Shown here: positions 8,414 to 16,617 of the stretch, one piece after another | How the letters are laid out: each line of letters starts with the position of its first letter | Numbering within the stretch: the first letter of the stretch is position 1 | Assembly (NCBI RefSeq): GCF_003797835.1 | Contig: NZ_RKMF01000004.1 | Coordinates: forward strand, 124,001-188,000 | Reading direction: 5' to 3' | DNA length: 64,000 nt | From: Kocuria soli | GTDB lineage: Bacteria; Actinomycetota; Actinomycetes; Actinomycetales; Micrococcaceae | Translations under genes and position numbers: made by a program | Notes under the pieces: model-generated | Seen by the model: the letters and a program-made list of their open reading frames with translations, nothing else | Database searches by the model: none | Told to the model about the DNA's origin: nothing

Positions 8414-9389
8414 GGCGGTAGTGGCTGTCGTCGTTGACGTAGGCGTAGTACAGACCAATCAGCAGGCCGCCACCCACAAAATTGCCCAGCAGTGCCACGC
8501 CCACGTTGGCCAAGGCTGCCAGGACGTCGATCCCGTGATTGAGCCCGACGACGGTGAACAAGACCGTGTTGGCCACGGAGTGCTCCAACCCCACGAACGC
8601 GAAGACGAACACCGCGGCGATCATGGACAGGGTCTTGGTCAGGTCGTCGTGGATGAAGCCGTTGTAGATCAGCAGCATGGCCAGGTTGATCATGAAGTTG
8701 CACAGCACTGCGCGTACGAACAGGTCGCCGTAGCCGTCCCAACCTCCGCCGACGTAACCGAGCTTGACGTCCACGGCCGCGAGCATCGCCTCACCGGCGG
8801 CACCCTGCGGGATCGTGGACAGCGTGTAGAGCAGGGCGATGAGCAGACCGCCCAGGAAGTTGCCCAGCAGGCACAAGGCCAAGATCTTGAGCCCTCGCCA
8901 TGCCGTGATCTTGCGGTAGTACCCGCCGATGGAGACGATCATCATGTTCGAGGTCAGCAACTCGGACTTGGTGTAGTAGATGAACACCAGGGCCCACCCG
9001 AAGGCCAGGCCGCCCAAGATCTTGCCGACACCGGCCAGGGTCGCCTCCCCCACGGGAATGGCGTCAAAAATGGCCACGAGTGAGAAGTTGGTGACGTAGA
9101 AGATCGCCACGATCATGCCCGCCATGGCCGCGCGCATGAGGTAGCGCTGCACCAGCCCACCGGTCATCCGGGTCTTGGTGTCCAGCGCCTCCAGGACCGT
9201 GGAGATGAAGGCCTTTCCCGGGAACAGCGCGCTGACGGTACGGATCTCCTCCGTCGACGGTTGGCTCACGGAGGTGCTTCCCCAGCCGTAGCCACCGCCG
9301 TGCCCCTGTGAAGCGCCGGAGCCCATGCCATCAGCTGGATCGGGAACAGGGCCGTGCCCCTGGTTACCTCGTGTGCTGTCGTTGACCAC
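8397..9389 (-). CDS. Formate/nitrite transporter (FNT) family channel
   Basis: Membrane channel of about 330 residues with a non-conserved, Gly/Ser/Pro-rich N-terminus of about 50 residues and then six predicted helices. The repeated FNT pseudo-symmetry is visible: LGGLAFGWALVFIYYTKSEL, LGNFLGGLL, FVGLEHSVANTVLF and ANVGVALLGNFVGGGLLIG. The family moves monovalent anions such as formate, nitrite, hydrosulfide or lactate. Neighbouring genes do not decide between these. The start is a GTG at 9389 with weak ribosome-binding context; an ATG about 22 codons in (MGSGASQGH) is an alternative. It overlaps the 3' end of the ATPase gene by 17 bases. Confidence 0.85.
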   Translation of the reverse strand: MVNDSTRGNQGHGPVPDPADGMGSGASQGHGGGYGWGSTSVSQPSTEEIRTVSALFPGKAFISTVLEALDTKTRMTGGLVQRYLMRAAMAGMIVAIFYVTNFSLVAIFDAIPVGEATLAGVGKILGGLAFGWALVFIYYTKSELLTSNMMIVSIGGYYRKITAWRGLKILALCLLGNFLGGLLIALLYTLSTIPQGAAGEAMLAAVDVKLGYVGGGWDGYGDLFVRAVLCNFMINLAMLLIYNGFIHDDLTKTLSMIAAVFVFAFVGLEHSVANTVLFTVVGLNHGIDVLAALANVGVALLGNFVGGGLLIGLYYAYVNDDSHYRPTWTR

Positions 9390-9520
9390 CGCATGATCGT
9401 GGCACGGACGGCCCGGCTATCGGACCCGGTTTCCCGTTGTTTCGCGTGTGCGGGGCCGCGCCCGGGCGTCCGAAGTGCACGGCCGACGACCACCGCTGCC
9501 GACGACCACCGACCCGGGGT

Positions 9521-9976
9521 TCAGACCTCGAAGTCCTGCATGGTGGGCGGCATGGTGGACATATCCACCCAGCGGACCCACTTCGGTTCCAAACCCACCA
9601 CGCACACGTAGTCGGGGTCTCCGCCGCCTTCCGGGTGAGCCGCGGCGATGGCCTCACCGGCCCGCGCGGAGTCTTCCCCTCCGAGCACCCGGGCCAGTGC
9701 CTCCACCTGGATCTCCTGGCCCCGCCCGGAGACGACGACGAGCGAAACCTCCGGCCTGGCGCCGATGTTGAGGGCCTTGCGGGACCGGCGGTCGGTGCCG
9801 AACACGATCTCCCCCGGTTCACCACCGCCCGCCGTTGCGCTGACAGCCAGATCGATCCAGGCAGCCTCGGGGAAGTCCCCCGACTGCGGGTGGGAGGCGA
9901 GTACGCCCCCGGGATTCTGCTCTACGAACTCGATCAGTGCTGCACGAGCGTTGTCCTGGAAATCCGTCATGATCAC
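9521..9976 (-). CDS. Pyridoxamine 5'-phosphate oxidase-like FMN-binding split-barrel protein
   Basis: Small protein of 151 residues resembling the split beta-barrel of PNPOx-like and general stress proteins: an N-terminal helix (NARAALIEFVEQNPGGVLAS), then strands with GEIVFGTDRRSRKALNI and EVSLVVVSG, and a C-terminal WVRWVDMSTMPPTM. The barrel typically binds FMN, heme or F420, but no residue here fixes the cofactor. An ATG two codons in (9970) is an equally good start. Monocistronic. Confidence 0.7.
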   Translation of the reverse strand: MIMTDFQDNARAALIEFVEQNPGGVLASHPQSGDFPEAAWIDLAVSATAGGGEPGEIVFGTDRRSRKALNIGARPEVSLVVVSGRGQEIQVEALARVLGGEDSARAGEAIAAAHPEGGGDPDYVCVVGLEPKWVRWVDMSTMPPTMQDFEV

Positions 9977-10097
9977 GTCCTGTCACCTGGTTGGCTGTCG
10001 TCATCGGCCACGTAAGCCAGCCTTGCGCCCTGTGTCGGGGCCCGACTTCCATCCGAGCACATCCGCCCGAGGAAAGGCAGCGCATGACTCATGATTT

Positions 10098-10133
10098 CCG
10101 GGATTCACGGTGTCCGCGACTCATGAATCCCGG
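10098..10133. terminator. Hairpin after the DUF4287/DUF5655 gene
   Basis: Perfect 10-base arms CCGGGATTCA / TGAATCCCGG around a 16-base loop, immediately beyond the stop of the minus-strand gene at 10143. A partial direct repeat GACTCATGA also lies here. Likely terminator. Confidence 0.5.
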
Positions 10134-10142
10134 GACGCATGG

Positions 10143-10730
10143 TCACCCGTTCTGGTCGTAGGCCGCGCGCAGCAACGGCTCCAGTTCCGCCACCCGATCC
10201 ACGGCCGTCTCCGGCGGGAGGTGCACCCAGTGGGTGGCCTGGGCGAAGCTCTTGGCCGGTTCGACGTCGAACCCCTGAACAGTGGGGACCTCGGCACGCA
10301 GCCGCACACCCACACGCAGCCGCCCGTACGGGCCGGGGGCCACGGCGGCGAACTGGGTTCGGCGCACGAACGGAATGTAGGTGCCGCGGCCTTCCGCGGT
10401 GACGTCCGCCCCCAAGGACAGAGCCAGGGCGCGGACGGCGTCGTGGAGAGGCCGCAGGGTGGCCTTCTTGCCCGAGTAGAGGGCGTCGACGTACTCCGCG
10501 GTGCTCGGGGGTACCCAACCCGCGGCCCGGGCGGCGGCATCGGCGAGCGTCCACTGGGTGTTCTGTGGCAGTCCGTGTTCGGACTTGAGCCACGCCCGGA
10601 CCGCCTTCTGATCGAGGGGATCCGGGCCGTCGTCGTTGATCACCTCCACCCACTGCTCGACCGTACGGCCGGTGCGGTCGGCCATGGATGCCGCCAGGGC
10701 GCTCATCATCCCGTTGGGTTCGGCCGGCAC
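10143..10730 (-). CDS. Conserved protein with DUF4287 and DUF5655-like domains
   Basis: 195 residues. The N-terminal 70 residues (MADRTGRTVEQWVEVINDDG, then RAWLKSEHGL) resemble DUF4287. The C-terminal half (PLHDAVRALALSLGADVTAE, then FAAVAPGPYGRLRVGVRL) resembles the DUF5655 putative transport or toxin-related fold. No biochemical function is established. It begins three bases after the stop of the maltose acetyltransferase-like gene upstream on the same strand, so the two are probably co-transcribed. Confidence 0.75.
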   Translation of the reverse strand: MPAEPNGMMSALAASMADRTGRTVEQWVEVINDDGPDPLDQKAVRAWLKSEHGLPQNTQWTLADAAARAAGWVPPSTAEYVDALYSGKKATLRPLHDAVRALALSLGADVTAEGRGTYIPFVRRTQFAAVAPGPYGRLRVGVRLRAEVPTVQGFDVEPAKSFAQATHWVHLPPETAVDRVAELEPLLRAAYDQNG

Positions 10731-10733
10731 GGT

Positions 10734-11339
10734 TCAGATCTCCTTGATCACTCGCGCCGGGTTCCCCACGGCGACCACGTTCGCGGGGATGTCCTTGGTC
10801 ACCACGGCACCGGCCCCGATCACCGAGTTCTCCCCGATGCTGACACCGGGACAGACGATGGCACCGCCACCGAGCCAGACGTTGTCACCGATCGCGATGG
10901 GCTTCCCGGATTCGATCTTGTCCCGCCGTGGTTGCGGTTCGATGGGGTGGGTGGGCGGCAGGAGCTGGACATTGGGCCCGATCTGGCAATCGGCGCCGAT
11001 GCGGATGGGCGAAACGTCCAACGCGGTGAAGTTGAAATTGATGAACGTGCGGGCCCCGATCGAGATGAATTCGCCGTAGTCGACGTTCAGCGGCGGACGA
11101 ATGACCACGTCCTCCCCCAGGTCACCGATGATCTGCTCGAGGATCTCCTGCGCGTTGCCTTCCCCGAGGGCCACGGCGCGGTGGTATTCGTAGGCGAGCC
11201 TGGTGACCAGGAGATTGCGTTCCGCGTTGACGGGGTCGTCGCCGATGTACGGGTCACCGGCGATCATGCGCTCGCGATTGGTGCGCGGGTCGCCGGCGAA
11301 GTAGTCAGGTTGGGTCTGGGTCTCGTTGCTCTCGGTCAC
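10734..11339 (-). CDS. Maltose/galactoside O-acetyltransferase family (hexapeptide)
   Basis: 201 residues. An N-terminal Mac domain (MIAGDPYIGDDPVNAERNLL) is followed by a left-handed beta-helix of hexapeptide repeats (ISIGARTFINFNF, IGDNVWLGGGAIVCPGVSIG, NSVIGAGAVVTKDI) typical of Maa, LacA and NodL. It transfers acetyl from acetyl-CoA to sugar hydroxyls; the catalytic histidine lies in the LPPTHPIEP block. The start at 11339 gives MTESNETQTQPDYF. First gene of a two-gene unit with the DUF4287 protein. Confidence 0.85.
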   Translation of the reverse strand: MTESNETQTQPDYFAGDPRTNRERMIAGDPYIGDDPVNAERNLLVTRLAYEYHRAVALGEGNAQEILEQIIGDLGEDVVIRPPLNVDYGEFISIGARTFINFNFTALDVSPIRIGADCQIGPNVQLLPPTHPIEPQPRRDKIESGKPIAIGDNVWLGGGAIVCPGVSIGENSVIGAGAVVTKDIPANVVAVGNPARVIKEI

Positions 11340-11428
11340 ACCGGGAGCCTACGCGGACAGCGACGACGCACGCACGGGCCGCGTAGCGTCGGGTGCCGGG
11401 TTTCCGGGCCTCCCTGCCAACTCGTGCT

Positions 11429-12037
11429 TCATTCGCCGCCGCCACGCCTGTGCCGTTCCAAACGCCCTTCCAGGCCGTTGCGCACGGAGGGCCATTCATG
11501 GTCCATGACGGAGAAGACCACGGTGTCGCGGATCGATCCGTCCGGTCGGATCCGGTCCTGGCGGAGCACACCGTCCTGTTTCGCTCCCAGCCGGGCGATG
11601 GCGGCACGCGACTGGTGGTTGTGCCAGTCGGTGCGGAACTCCACGCGTAGGCACCCCAGGTCCTCGAAGGCGCGCTGGAGCAGAAGCAGCTTCATGGCCG
11701 GATTGATCCCCGTTCCGTGCCCGTAACGGGCCAGCCAGGTGTAGCCGATCTCCAGGTGCCGGTTCTCCGGGTCCAGGTTCGTGTAGGTGGTCATGCCCAT
11801 GGCCCGGCCGTTCCTGGGATGGATGATCGCCCAGGGCGCCATCTTGTCTTCGACATGAAGTTTCAACCGACGGTCGATCTCCTCCGTCATGGTCGAACGC
11901 GACGGCACGGACGTGTACCAGGTGCGCCACAGGTCATCGACTTCAGCGGCAGCCACCAGATCGTCGTGATGGGAGTGGCTCAGCGGTTCCAGACGAACCG
12001 CAGGGTGTTCCAGGACCGGGGTGCAGGCGTACGTCAC
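11429..12037 (-). CDS. GNAT-family N-acetyltransferase (RimJ/RimL type)
   Basis: 202 residues with RimJ/L-like architecture: an N-terminal VRLEPLSHSHHDDLVAAAE, then AIIHPRNGRAMGMTTYTNL, the acetyl-CoA loop LARYGHGTGINPAMKLLLL, and FRTDWHNHQSRAAIARLGAK. These enzymes acetylate protein N-termini or small amines. The neighbours give no substrate. The gene ends about 90 bases before the convergently placed sugar acetyltransferase start region. Confidence 0.8.
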   Translation of the reverse strand: MTYACTPVLEHPAVRLEPLSHSHHDDLVAAAEVDDLWRTWYTSVPSRSTMTEEIDRRLKLHVEDKMAPWAIIHPRNGRAMGMTTYTNLDPENRHLEIGYTWLARYGHGTGINPAMKLLLLQRAFEDLGCLRVEFRTDWHNHQSRAAIARLGAKQDGVLRQDRIRPDGSIRDTVVFSVMDHEWPSVRNGLEGRLERHRRGGGE

Positions 12038-12089
12038 GGCGTCACCTTACCCCGGCCCCTTCCCATCGAACCGCTTCGGCCATGCCCCG

Positions 12090-12281
12090 TCAGCGACCGA
12101 ACATCTTGGACAGGAAGCCCTGTCCGGAGCTCCCGGAATTGGCTGCTGCCGTCTCGGCCCGAGTGTGGTTGCCATCGCACCACTGCCCCACGGGAACACC
12201 CTTCTTGACGGATTCGATGTGCTGGCCACATCCCGCCCACGTAGTCTTTCCGCAGACCTTGCACTTCACAGCTCGACACAT
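12090..12281 (-). CDS. Small zinc-ribbon-like protein (63 residues)
   Basis: Begins MCRAVKCKVCGKTTWAGCGQ. The cysteine pattern C-x2-C plus CGQH and WCDGNH suggests one treble-clef or ribbon zinc site, followed by a disordered Ser/Gly tail ending FLSKMFGR. Small proteins with this opening are widespread in actinobacteria and have no assigned role. It is short but has good coding character and a plausible start at 12281. Confidence 0.65.
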   Translation of the reverse strand: MCRAVKCKVCGKTTWAGCGQHIESVKKGVPVGQWCDGNHTRAETAAANSGSSGQGFLSKMFGR

Positions 12282-12354
12282 GTCGGTTCAGCTCCTGCCT
12301 CGGTGTCCGAATGGACGGTGGTTGAAGGGTTCGTGGTCGATGGCCCGCGAGTTC

Positions 12355-14028
12355 TCACTGGTTCATCTCCAGGACCTCCGGGGCTCGGTCGCCCAGGGTG
12401 TCCAGCAGGGTCAGCATCCCGCCGGACAGCGACGCCGAATCGAAGCCAGCCTGAGCCAGCACTCGATGCGCAATGGCCGAGCGGACGCCCGAACGGCAGA
12501 GCACACGCACGGGCTTGTCACCGGCGGCCTGGCGCACCTCGTCCAGGCGGTCACGGAGTTCCGTGTGAGGGATGTTCAGGGCGCCGGGGATGCGTTCGAC
12601 CTCGAGCTCACCCGGCTGTCGTACGTCGAGCACCAGGCTGTCCTGGAGTCGCTGTTCGAGGTCATCGGCGAACCAGAGCGGCACGGTCCTGTCCAGGACG
12701 TTCGAGCCCAGCATTCCCGCGAAGTTCAACGGGTCCTTGGCGGAGCCGTACGGCGGCGCGTAGGCCAGATCCAGGTCGATCAGATCCCCAACGGTCATCC
12801 CTGCGCGGATCGCAGTTGCCAGCACGTCGATCCGCTTGTCCACTCCCTCCTGCCCGGTGACCTGCGCGCCGAGCAGCCGACCGTCGTCGTCGAAGTGCAC
12901 GAGCAGATGCACCTGCGTGGCCCCGGGAAAGTATCCGGCGTGGTTGTTGGGATGAAGGTGCATCGTGTGGTGTTCGATGCCCGCCGACGCCAACGATGCG
13001 CGGTTGGCTCCCGTCATGGCCGCGGTCAATTCCCCCACACGTACGATGGCCGTGCCAACGGCAGCCGGGATGGGCCTAGCGGATTCGGGGCGCAGGATGT
13101 CGTCGGCGACCTGACGACCCGCCCGGTTGGCAGGGCCCGCCAAGGCGACGGGTCGTTTCACGCCCGTGGCGGCGTCGGTGGACAGCACGGCGTCGCCGAC
13201 CGCCCAGATCCCCGGAACCGAGGTCCGGCCGTGGTCGTCAACGACGATCGCGCCGCGTTCGCAGGCGATACCTGCGTCCTCGTAGATCTTGGTGTCGGGC
13301 CGGACGCCCACGGACAACACGACGAGATCGGCGGGCAGCCTCGACCCGTCGGCCAGGACGACGGTGTCCTGCGCGTCACCGGGCTCCACGGATTCTGCCG
13401 CCACTCCGGAGCGCACGGTGATGCCGAGCCGTCGCAGTTCGCAGGTGACCGGGTAGGCGACCTCGGCCTCCAGCGGAGGCAGGACGTGCTCGGCAAGTTC
13501 GACGACGGTGACCTCCAAGCCCTGCATGTTCAGGGCCTCGGCAGCCTCCAAGCCGATGAATCCACCGCCCAGCACAACCGCGTGGCGAGCTCCCGCCTCG
13601 ACGGTCTCGCGCATGTCCAGTGCGTCCTCCACCGTGCGCAGCGTGCGAACTCGCGGTGAGTCGAGCCCCGGCAGCGGTGGGCGCAGTGCCGAGGCGCCCG
13701 GAGACAGCACGAGCGCGTCATAGTCCAGGGACAGGCTACCGCCGGGGGTCTGCACCGTGACGGTCTTGGCCTCCGGATCGACGGCGGTCACCTCGTGCCG
13801 AACTCGGACGTCCAGATCAAGTGCGGCCTTGAGTGACTCAGGAGTCTGAACCAGCAGTTTTGCGCGGTCCTGGATCTCCCCGCTGACGTAGTAGGGCAAG
13901 CCGCAGTTGGCGAACGAGACGTGCTCGCCGCGTTCGAGCACCACGATCTCGGCCTGCTCGTCCAAGCGCCGAGCGCGAGCCGCGGCACTCATGCCACCGG
14001 CCACACCACCCACAACAACGATCTTCAC
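12355..14028 (-). CDS. Coenzyme A disulfide reductase-type flavoprotein fused to rhodanese (CoADR-RHD)
   Basis: FAD/NAD(P)H flavoprotein of 557 residues of the CoA-disulfide or persulfide reductase group. The FAD motif is VKIVVVGGVAGGMSAAARAR, the active-site cysteine is in SFANCGLPYY, and the NAD(P)H motif is VVLGGGFIGLEAAEAL. A C-terminal rhodanese domain has the catalytic loop VLCRSGVRSA. Such fusions reduce CoA persulfide or polysulfide and handle reactive sulfur. I choose GTG 14028 because GGAAGGAG precedes it at good spacing. The upstream in-frame ATG at 14058 (MDETGIG) would place that ribosome-binding site inside the gene. A CstR-like operator lies about 40-55 bases upstream. Confidence 0.85.
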   Translation of the reverse strand: MKIVVVGGVAGGMSAAARARRLDEQAEIVVLERGEHVSFANCGLPYYVSGEIQDRAKLLVQTPESLKAALDLDVRVRHEVTAVDPEAKTVTVQTPGGSLSLDYDALVLSPGASALRPPLPGLDSPRVRTLRTVEDALDMRETVEAGARHAVVLGGGFIGLEAAEALNMQGLEVTVVELAEHVLPPLEAEVAYPVTCELRRLGITVRSGVAAESVEPGDAQDTVVLADGSRLPADLVVLSVGVRPDTKIYEDAGIACERGAIVVDDHGRTSVPGIWAVGDAVLSTDAATGVKRPVALAGPANRAGRQVADDILRPESARPIPAAVGTAIVRVGELTAAMTGANRASLASAGIEHHTMHLHPNNHAGYFPGATQVHLLVHFDDDGRLLGAQVTGQEGVDKRIDVLATAIRAGMTVGDLIDLDLAYAPPYGSAKDPLNFAGMLGSNVLDRTVPLWFADDLEQRLQDSLVLDVRQPGELEVERIPGALNIPHTELRDRLDEVRQAAGDKPVRVLCRSGVRSAIAHRVLAQAGFDSASLSGGMLTLLDTLGDRAPEVLEMNQ

Positions 14029-14066
14029 GGGGCTCCTTCCAATTCCTGTTTCATCCATGAACAGAT

Positions 14067-14084
14067 TATACCCCCCTGGGTATA
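14067..14084. promoter_or_regulatory. CsoR/CstR-like operator upstream of the CoADR-rhodanese gene
   Basis: TATACCC-CCCT-GGGTATA: 7-base perfect arms around 4 bases. This matches the ATACCC...GGGTAT form of CsoR-family operators. In Staphylococcus the persulfide sensor CstR uses such a site to control rhodanese and CoADR-like genes, so sulfide or persulfide induction is inferred. No csoR/cstR gene is in the window. Confidence 0.6.
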
Positions 14085-14163
14085 GTCTGCATCAGTATCG
14101 CCCCGCCACAGGGGCACGCGCAGGGACTCTCTCACCTCACCCGAGAGTTCTACCCTGGGTCAT

Positions 14164-15081
14164 ATGGACAGCACACCGGCGAGTTCAGGCATCCCCGATG
14201 CCACCGCCCGCAACAAGACCGAGATCCGCGAGTTCCTGGTGAGTCGGCGGGGACGCATCAGCCCGGCGCAGGCGGGCATCAACCCCGTGGGTGGACGTCG
14301 CCGCGTGCCCGGACTCCGACGCGAAGAGGTGGCCAATTTGGCCGGCGTGAGCGTGGACTACTACACCCGGATCGAACGCGGGAATCTCAGTGGCGCCTCG
14401 GAGGAGGTCCTGGACGCGATCGCTGGTGCCCTCCGGCTCGATCGCAGTGAACGAGGTCATCTCCACGATCTGGCGTTGACCGCGAACAATGGCCGAGCAC
14501 GTCGTCGTCAATCACAGAGCGGCACACGGGTGCGCCCGGAACTGCAGTACCTGCTGGACGCGATCACCGCGGCCCCGGCGCACATCACCAACCGCGCCAT
14601 GGACATGGTGGCCGCCAACGCCCTGGGGCGGGCCATGCACCCGGACCTGGACGAGCGCACGGGGACTCCCCCGAATTTCTCGCGCTACATCTTCCTGGAC
14701 CCACGCGCCCACAGCTTCTTCAAGGATTGGCACCGCGCGGCAGAAACCAATGTGTCCATCCTGCACCGTGAGGCCGGGCGCAACCCCTACGACAAGCGGC
14801 TCAGCGATCTGGTGGGTGAGCTGTCCGTGCGCAGCCAGGAGTTCCGGGAACACTGGGCGGCACACAACGTGCGGAGGCACTACGCGGGCCTCAAGTCCTT
14901 TGTCCACCCCGTCGTCGGAGACCTTGAGCTCACCTACCAGACGATCGAACTCGACCAGGACCCCGGCTTCACCCTCACGGTCTACCCCGCCGTGCCCGGC
15001 AGCGCCTCCGCGGAAGCACTGCAGTTGCTGGCGTCCTGGGCGGCATCCGAAGACTCAGGCCAGATCAACGCCCGCAGTTAG
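14164..15081 (+). CDS. XRE-family regulator with MmyB-like ligand-binding domain
   Basis: 305 residues. The N-terminal helix-turn-helix (RRVPGLRREEVANLAGVSVD, YYTRIERGNLSGAS) is followed by the MmyB-like PAS-type C-terminal region (RPELQYLLDAITAAPAHITN through LELTYQTIELDQDPGF) found in many actinobacterial regulators. Such proteins often control adjacent oxidoreductases, possibly sensing fatty acids. Here it is divergent from the CoADR-rhodanese gene, so it may regulate that gene or only itself. Confidence 0.85.
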   Translation: MDSTPASSGIPDATARNKTEIREFLVSRRGRISPAQAGINPVGGRRRVPGLRREEVANLAGVSVDYYTRIERGNLSGASEEVLDAIAGALRLDRSERGHLHDLALTANNGRARRRQSQSGTRVRPELQYLLDAITAAPAHITNRAMDMVAANALGRAMHPDLDERTGTPPNFSRYIFLDPRAHSFFKDWHRAAETNVSILHREAGRNPYDKRLSDLVGELSVRSQEFREHWAAHNVRRHYAGLKSFVHPVVGDLELTYQTIELDQDPGFTLTVYPAVPGSASAEALQLLASWAASEDSGQINARS

Positions 15082-15123
15082 ACCTGCTGTGATGCGACTC
15101 TGAGGCTGATCAGGATTCAACCG

Positions 15124-15450
15124 TCAGAGGAGATTCACGAGCACCACGTAGGTCGCGGTCCCCAGGCCGACGCTCAGCAGAGTCCGCCGACCGCCGGTGA
15201 GATGGACGATGGTGGTGACCGCCACGGCGACGCCCGCCTTCCAGAGATGCCCCGGGTCGTCCCCCGCCGTGCTGCGGAAGGTTGATGCCGCCAGGACGGC
15301 GAGCACCCCCACGGGCATCCAAATCGCCATGGTGAGCACGAATCGCGATTCCCGTAGCGGCTCGAGGACCGCAAACGGCACCGCACGCAGGGCAAACGTG
15401 ATCGCAAAGATGATCACGAGAACACCGACGACGTATCCGGGGTCAAGCAT
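15124..15450 (-). CDS. azlD: AzlD-like branched-chain amino acid exporter small subunit
   Basis: 108 residues with about four hydrophobic helices (MLDPGYVVGVLVIIFAITFA, then TMAIWMPVGVLAVLAAS). It is the small partner of AzlC in branched-chain amino acid export. The ATG at 15450 overlaps the azlC end by eight bases, indicating translational coupling. Length and pairing with AzlC are the main evidence. Confidence 0.8.
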   Translation of the reverse strand: MLDPGYVVGVLVIIFAITFALRAVPFAVLEPLRESRFVLTMAIWMPVGVLAVLAASTFRSTAGDDPGHLWKAGVAVAVTTIVHLTGGRRTLLSVGLGTATYVVLVNLL

Positions 15451-16171
15451 CGCCGAACCTCCCCCTGTGGACGGCAACGGCGAACCGGAGGGCCAACATG
15501 GCCACGAACAGCGCGAGTGACAGGAACAGCGCCGCATCCGGAGCCACGACGACGGCGATCGCGAAACTCAGCCCGGCCAGCAGGAGTGACGGCACCTGCG
15601 CCGACGACCGCGCGGCATCGAGTGTGAGCGTGACGAACAACGCGCAGAGTGCGAACTCGAGTCCCTCCACGGGTCCGGGCAGCAGGGAGGCCAACCCAAC
15701 TCCCACCAGACCCCCGACCACCCAGTAGGCCTGCAAAGTCACCTGCAGGGCGATCAGGCGCCACGCCGTCCAACCACGGGGGTTGGCGGCCGTCACGGCA
15801 TAGGCCTCATCGATCAGGGCATACATGGAATAGAACTTGGCCAGTGGGTTGCGGACCACCCTCAGGGGGAAGGAGAAGGCGTAGAACACATGCCGGAAGT
15901 TCACCAACAAGGTGGTCAAGGCGATCGTCGCCAGCGGTGTCCCACTTGCCATGAGCCCGATCAGCAACAGTTCCAGGGAACCGGCAAATCCTGCCGTGGA
16001 CAGTGCCGGAGCCAGCCACCACGGCATTCCCGCCTGGACCACGAGTAGACCGAAGGCGATGCCCAACGGGAACATGCCCAGACCGGGGGCCAATGACAAC
16101 GCAATGCCGGTTCGCACCTCCTGACGTCGGTCGGCAGGTGGTTCTTCCACGTCCTTTTCCACGCCCATCAT
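15443..16171 (-). CDS. azlC: AzlC family branched-chain amino acid permease
   Basis: 242 residues with seven or so membrane helices. The AzlC block ALSTAGFAGSLELLLIGLMA and the LLVNFRHVFYAFSFPLRVV motif are both present. With AzlD it forms an exporter of leucine, isoleucine, valine and analogues (BrnFE-like). There are two adjacent ATG starts (16171 and 16168). No Lrp-type regulator is beside it. Confidence 0.85.
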   Translation of the reverse strand: MMGVEKDVEEPPADRRQEVRTGIALSLAPGLGMFPLGIAFGLLVVQAGMPWWLAPALSTAGFAGSLELLLIGLMASGTPLATIALTTLLVNFRHVFYAFSFPLRVVRNPLAKFYSMYALIDEAYAVTAANPRGWTAWRLIALQVTLQAYWVVGGLVGVGLASLLPGPVEGLEFALCALFVTLTLDAARSSAQVPSLLLAGLSFAIAVVVAPDAALFLSLALFVAMLALRFAVAVHRGRFGDA

Positions 16172-16212
16172 GATGACCGACAGCCTGCCGTCGGCCGAAT
16201 CCTGTCCCCTTG

Positions 16213-16235
16213 ACCCTCACACTGCGTCATGGTCG
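16213..16235. promoter_or_regulatory. Possible MerR/TipA-type operator-promoter for the decayed VOC/TipA pair
   Basis: Imperfect dyad GACCCTCAC-actgc-GTCATGGTC (7 of 9 positions pair) begins inside a TTGACC -35-like hexamer, as in MerR promoters where the dyad fills a long spacer. It stands just before the ATG at 16249. The -10 is unclear. Confidence 0.35.
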
Positions 16236-16248
16236 ATGCGTTGGGGCA

Positions 16249-16617
16249 TGAGCACCTACTACAGCGCCTTCGACATCAGCCCTGTCCCTGCACCGGGTCC
16301 CGATATCCAACCGCCAGAGGTGTATCGCGGGATCTACGGCATGCCGATGTCCCACTCCGCAGACAGCTGTGCGCTCCACTCTCAGCGTGGCCTGCGTGCG
16401 CAGCCAGCTCGAAGGCCTGCGTTCAGACTGTGAGGAGCTGGTGCAAGGATGTACCCGTGGGCCCTTCGAACGCCCGTGGAACTCCACGGAACTTGAGGTC
16501 ACAACACCGGAGGACACGCGCGTCGTCCTGACCGCAGCCAATCCACTCGAACCCGAAAGCGCAGCGGCCCAACGGCTGGTGGACATCGGAATTGACGTTA
16601 GGAGGCCCGAGGAATGA
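16249..16617 (+). pseudogene. VOC/glyoxalase-family gene remnant with internal deletion
   Basis: The opening MSTYYSAFDISPVPAPGPDI through YRGIYGMPM is a recognisable N-terminus, but the frame then breaks down and stops at 16433. In another frame, sequence from about 16380 gives a good VOC C-terminus: SVACVRSQLEGLRSDCEELV, then ELEVTTPEDTRVVLTAA and QRLVDIGIDVRR, ending at 16617. The middle of the fold, roughly 60 residues with the first metal ligands, is missing. Intact homologues pair with a TipA-type MerR regulator, as here: the TGA overlaps the next ATG (ATGA). Confidence 0.65.
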
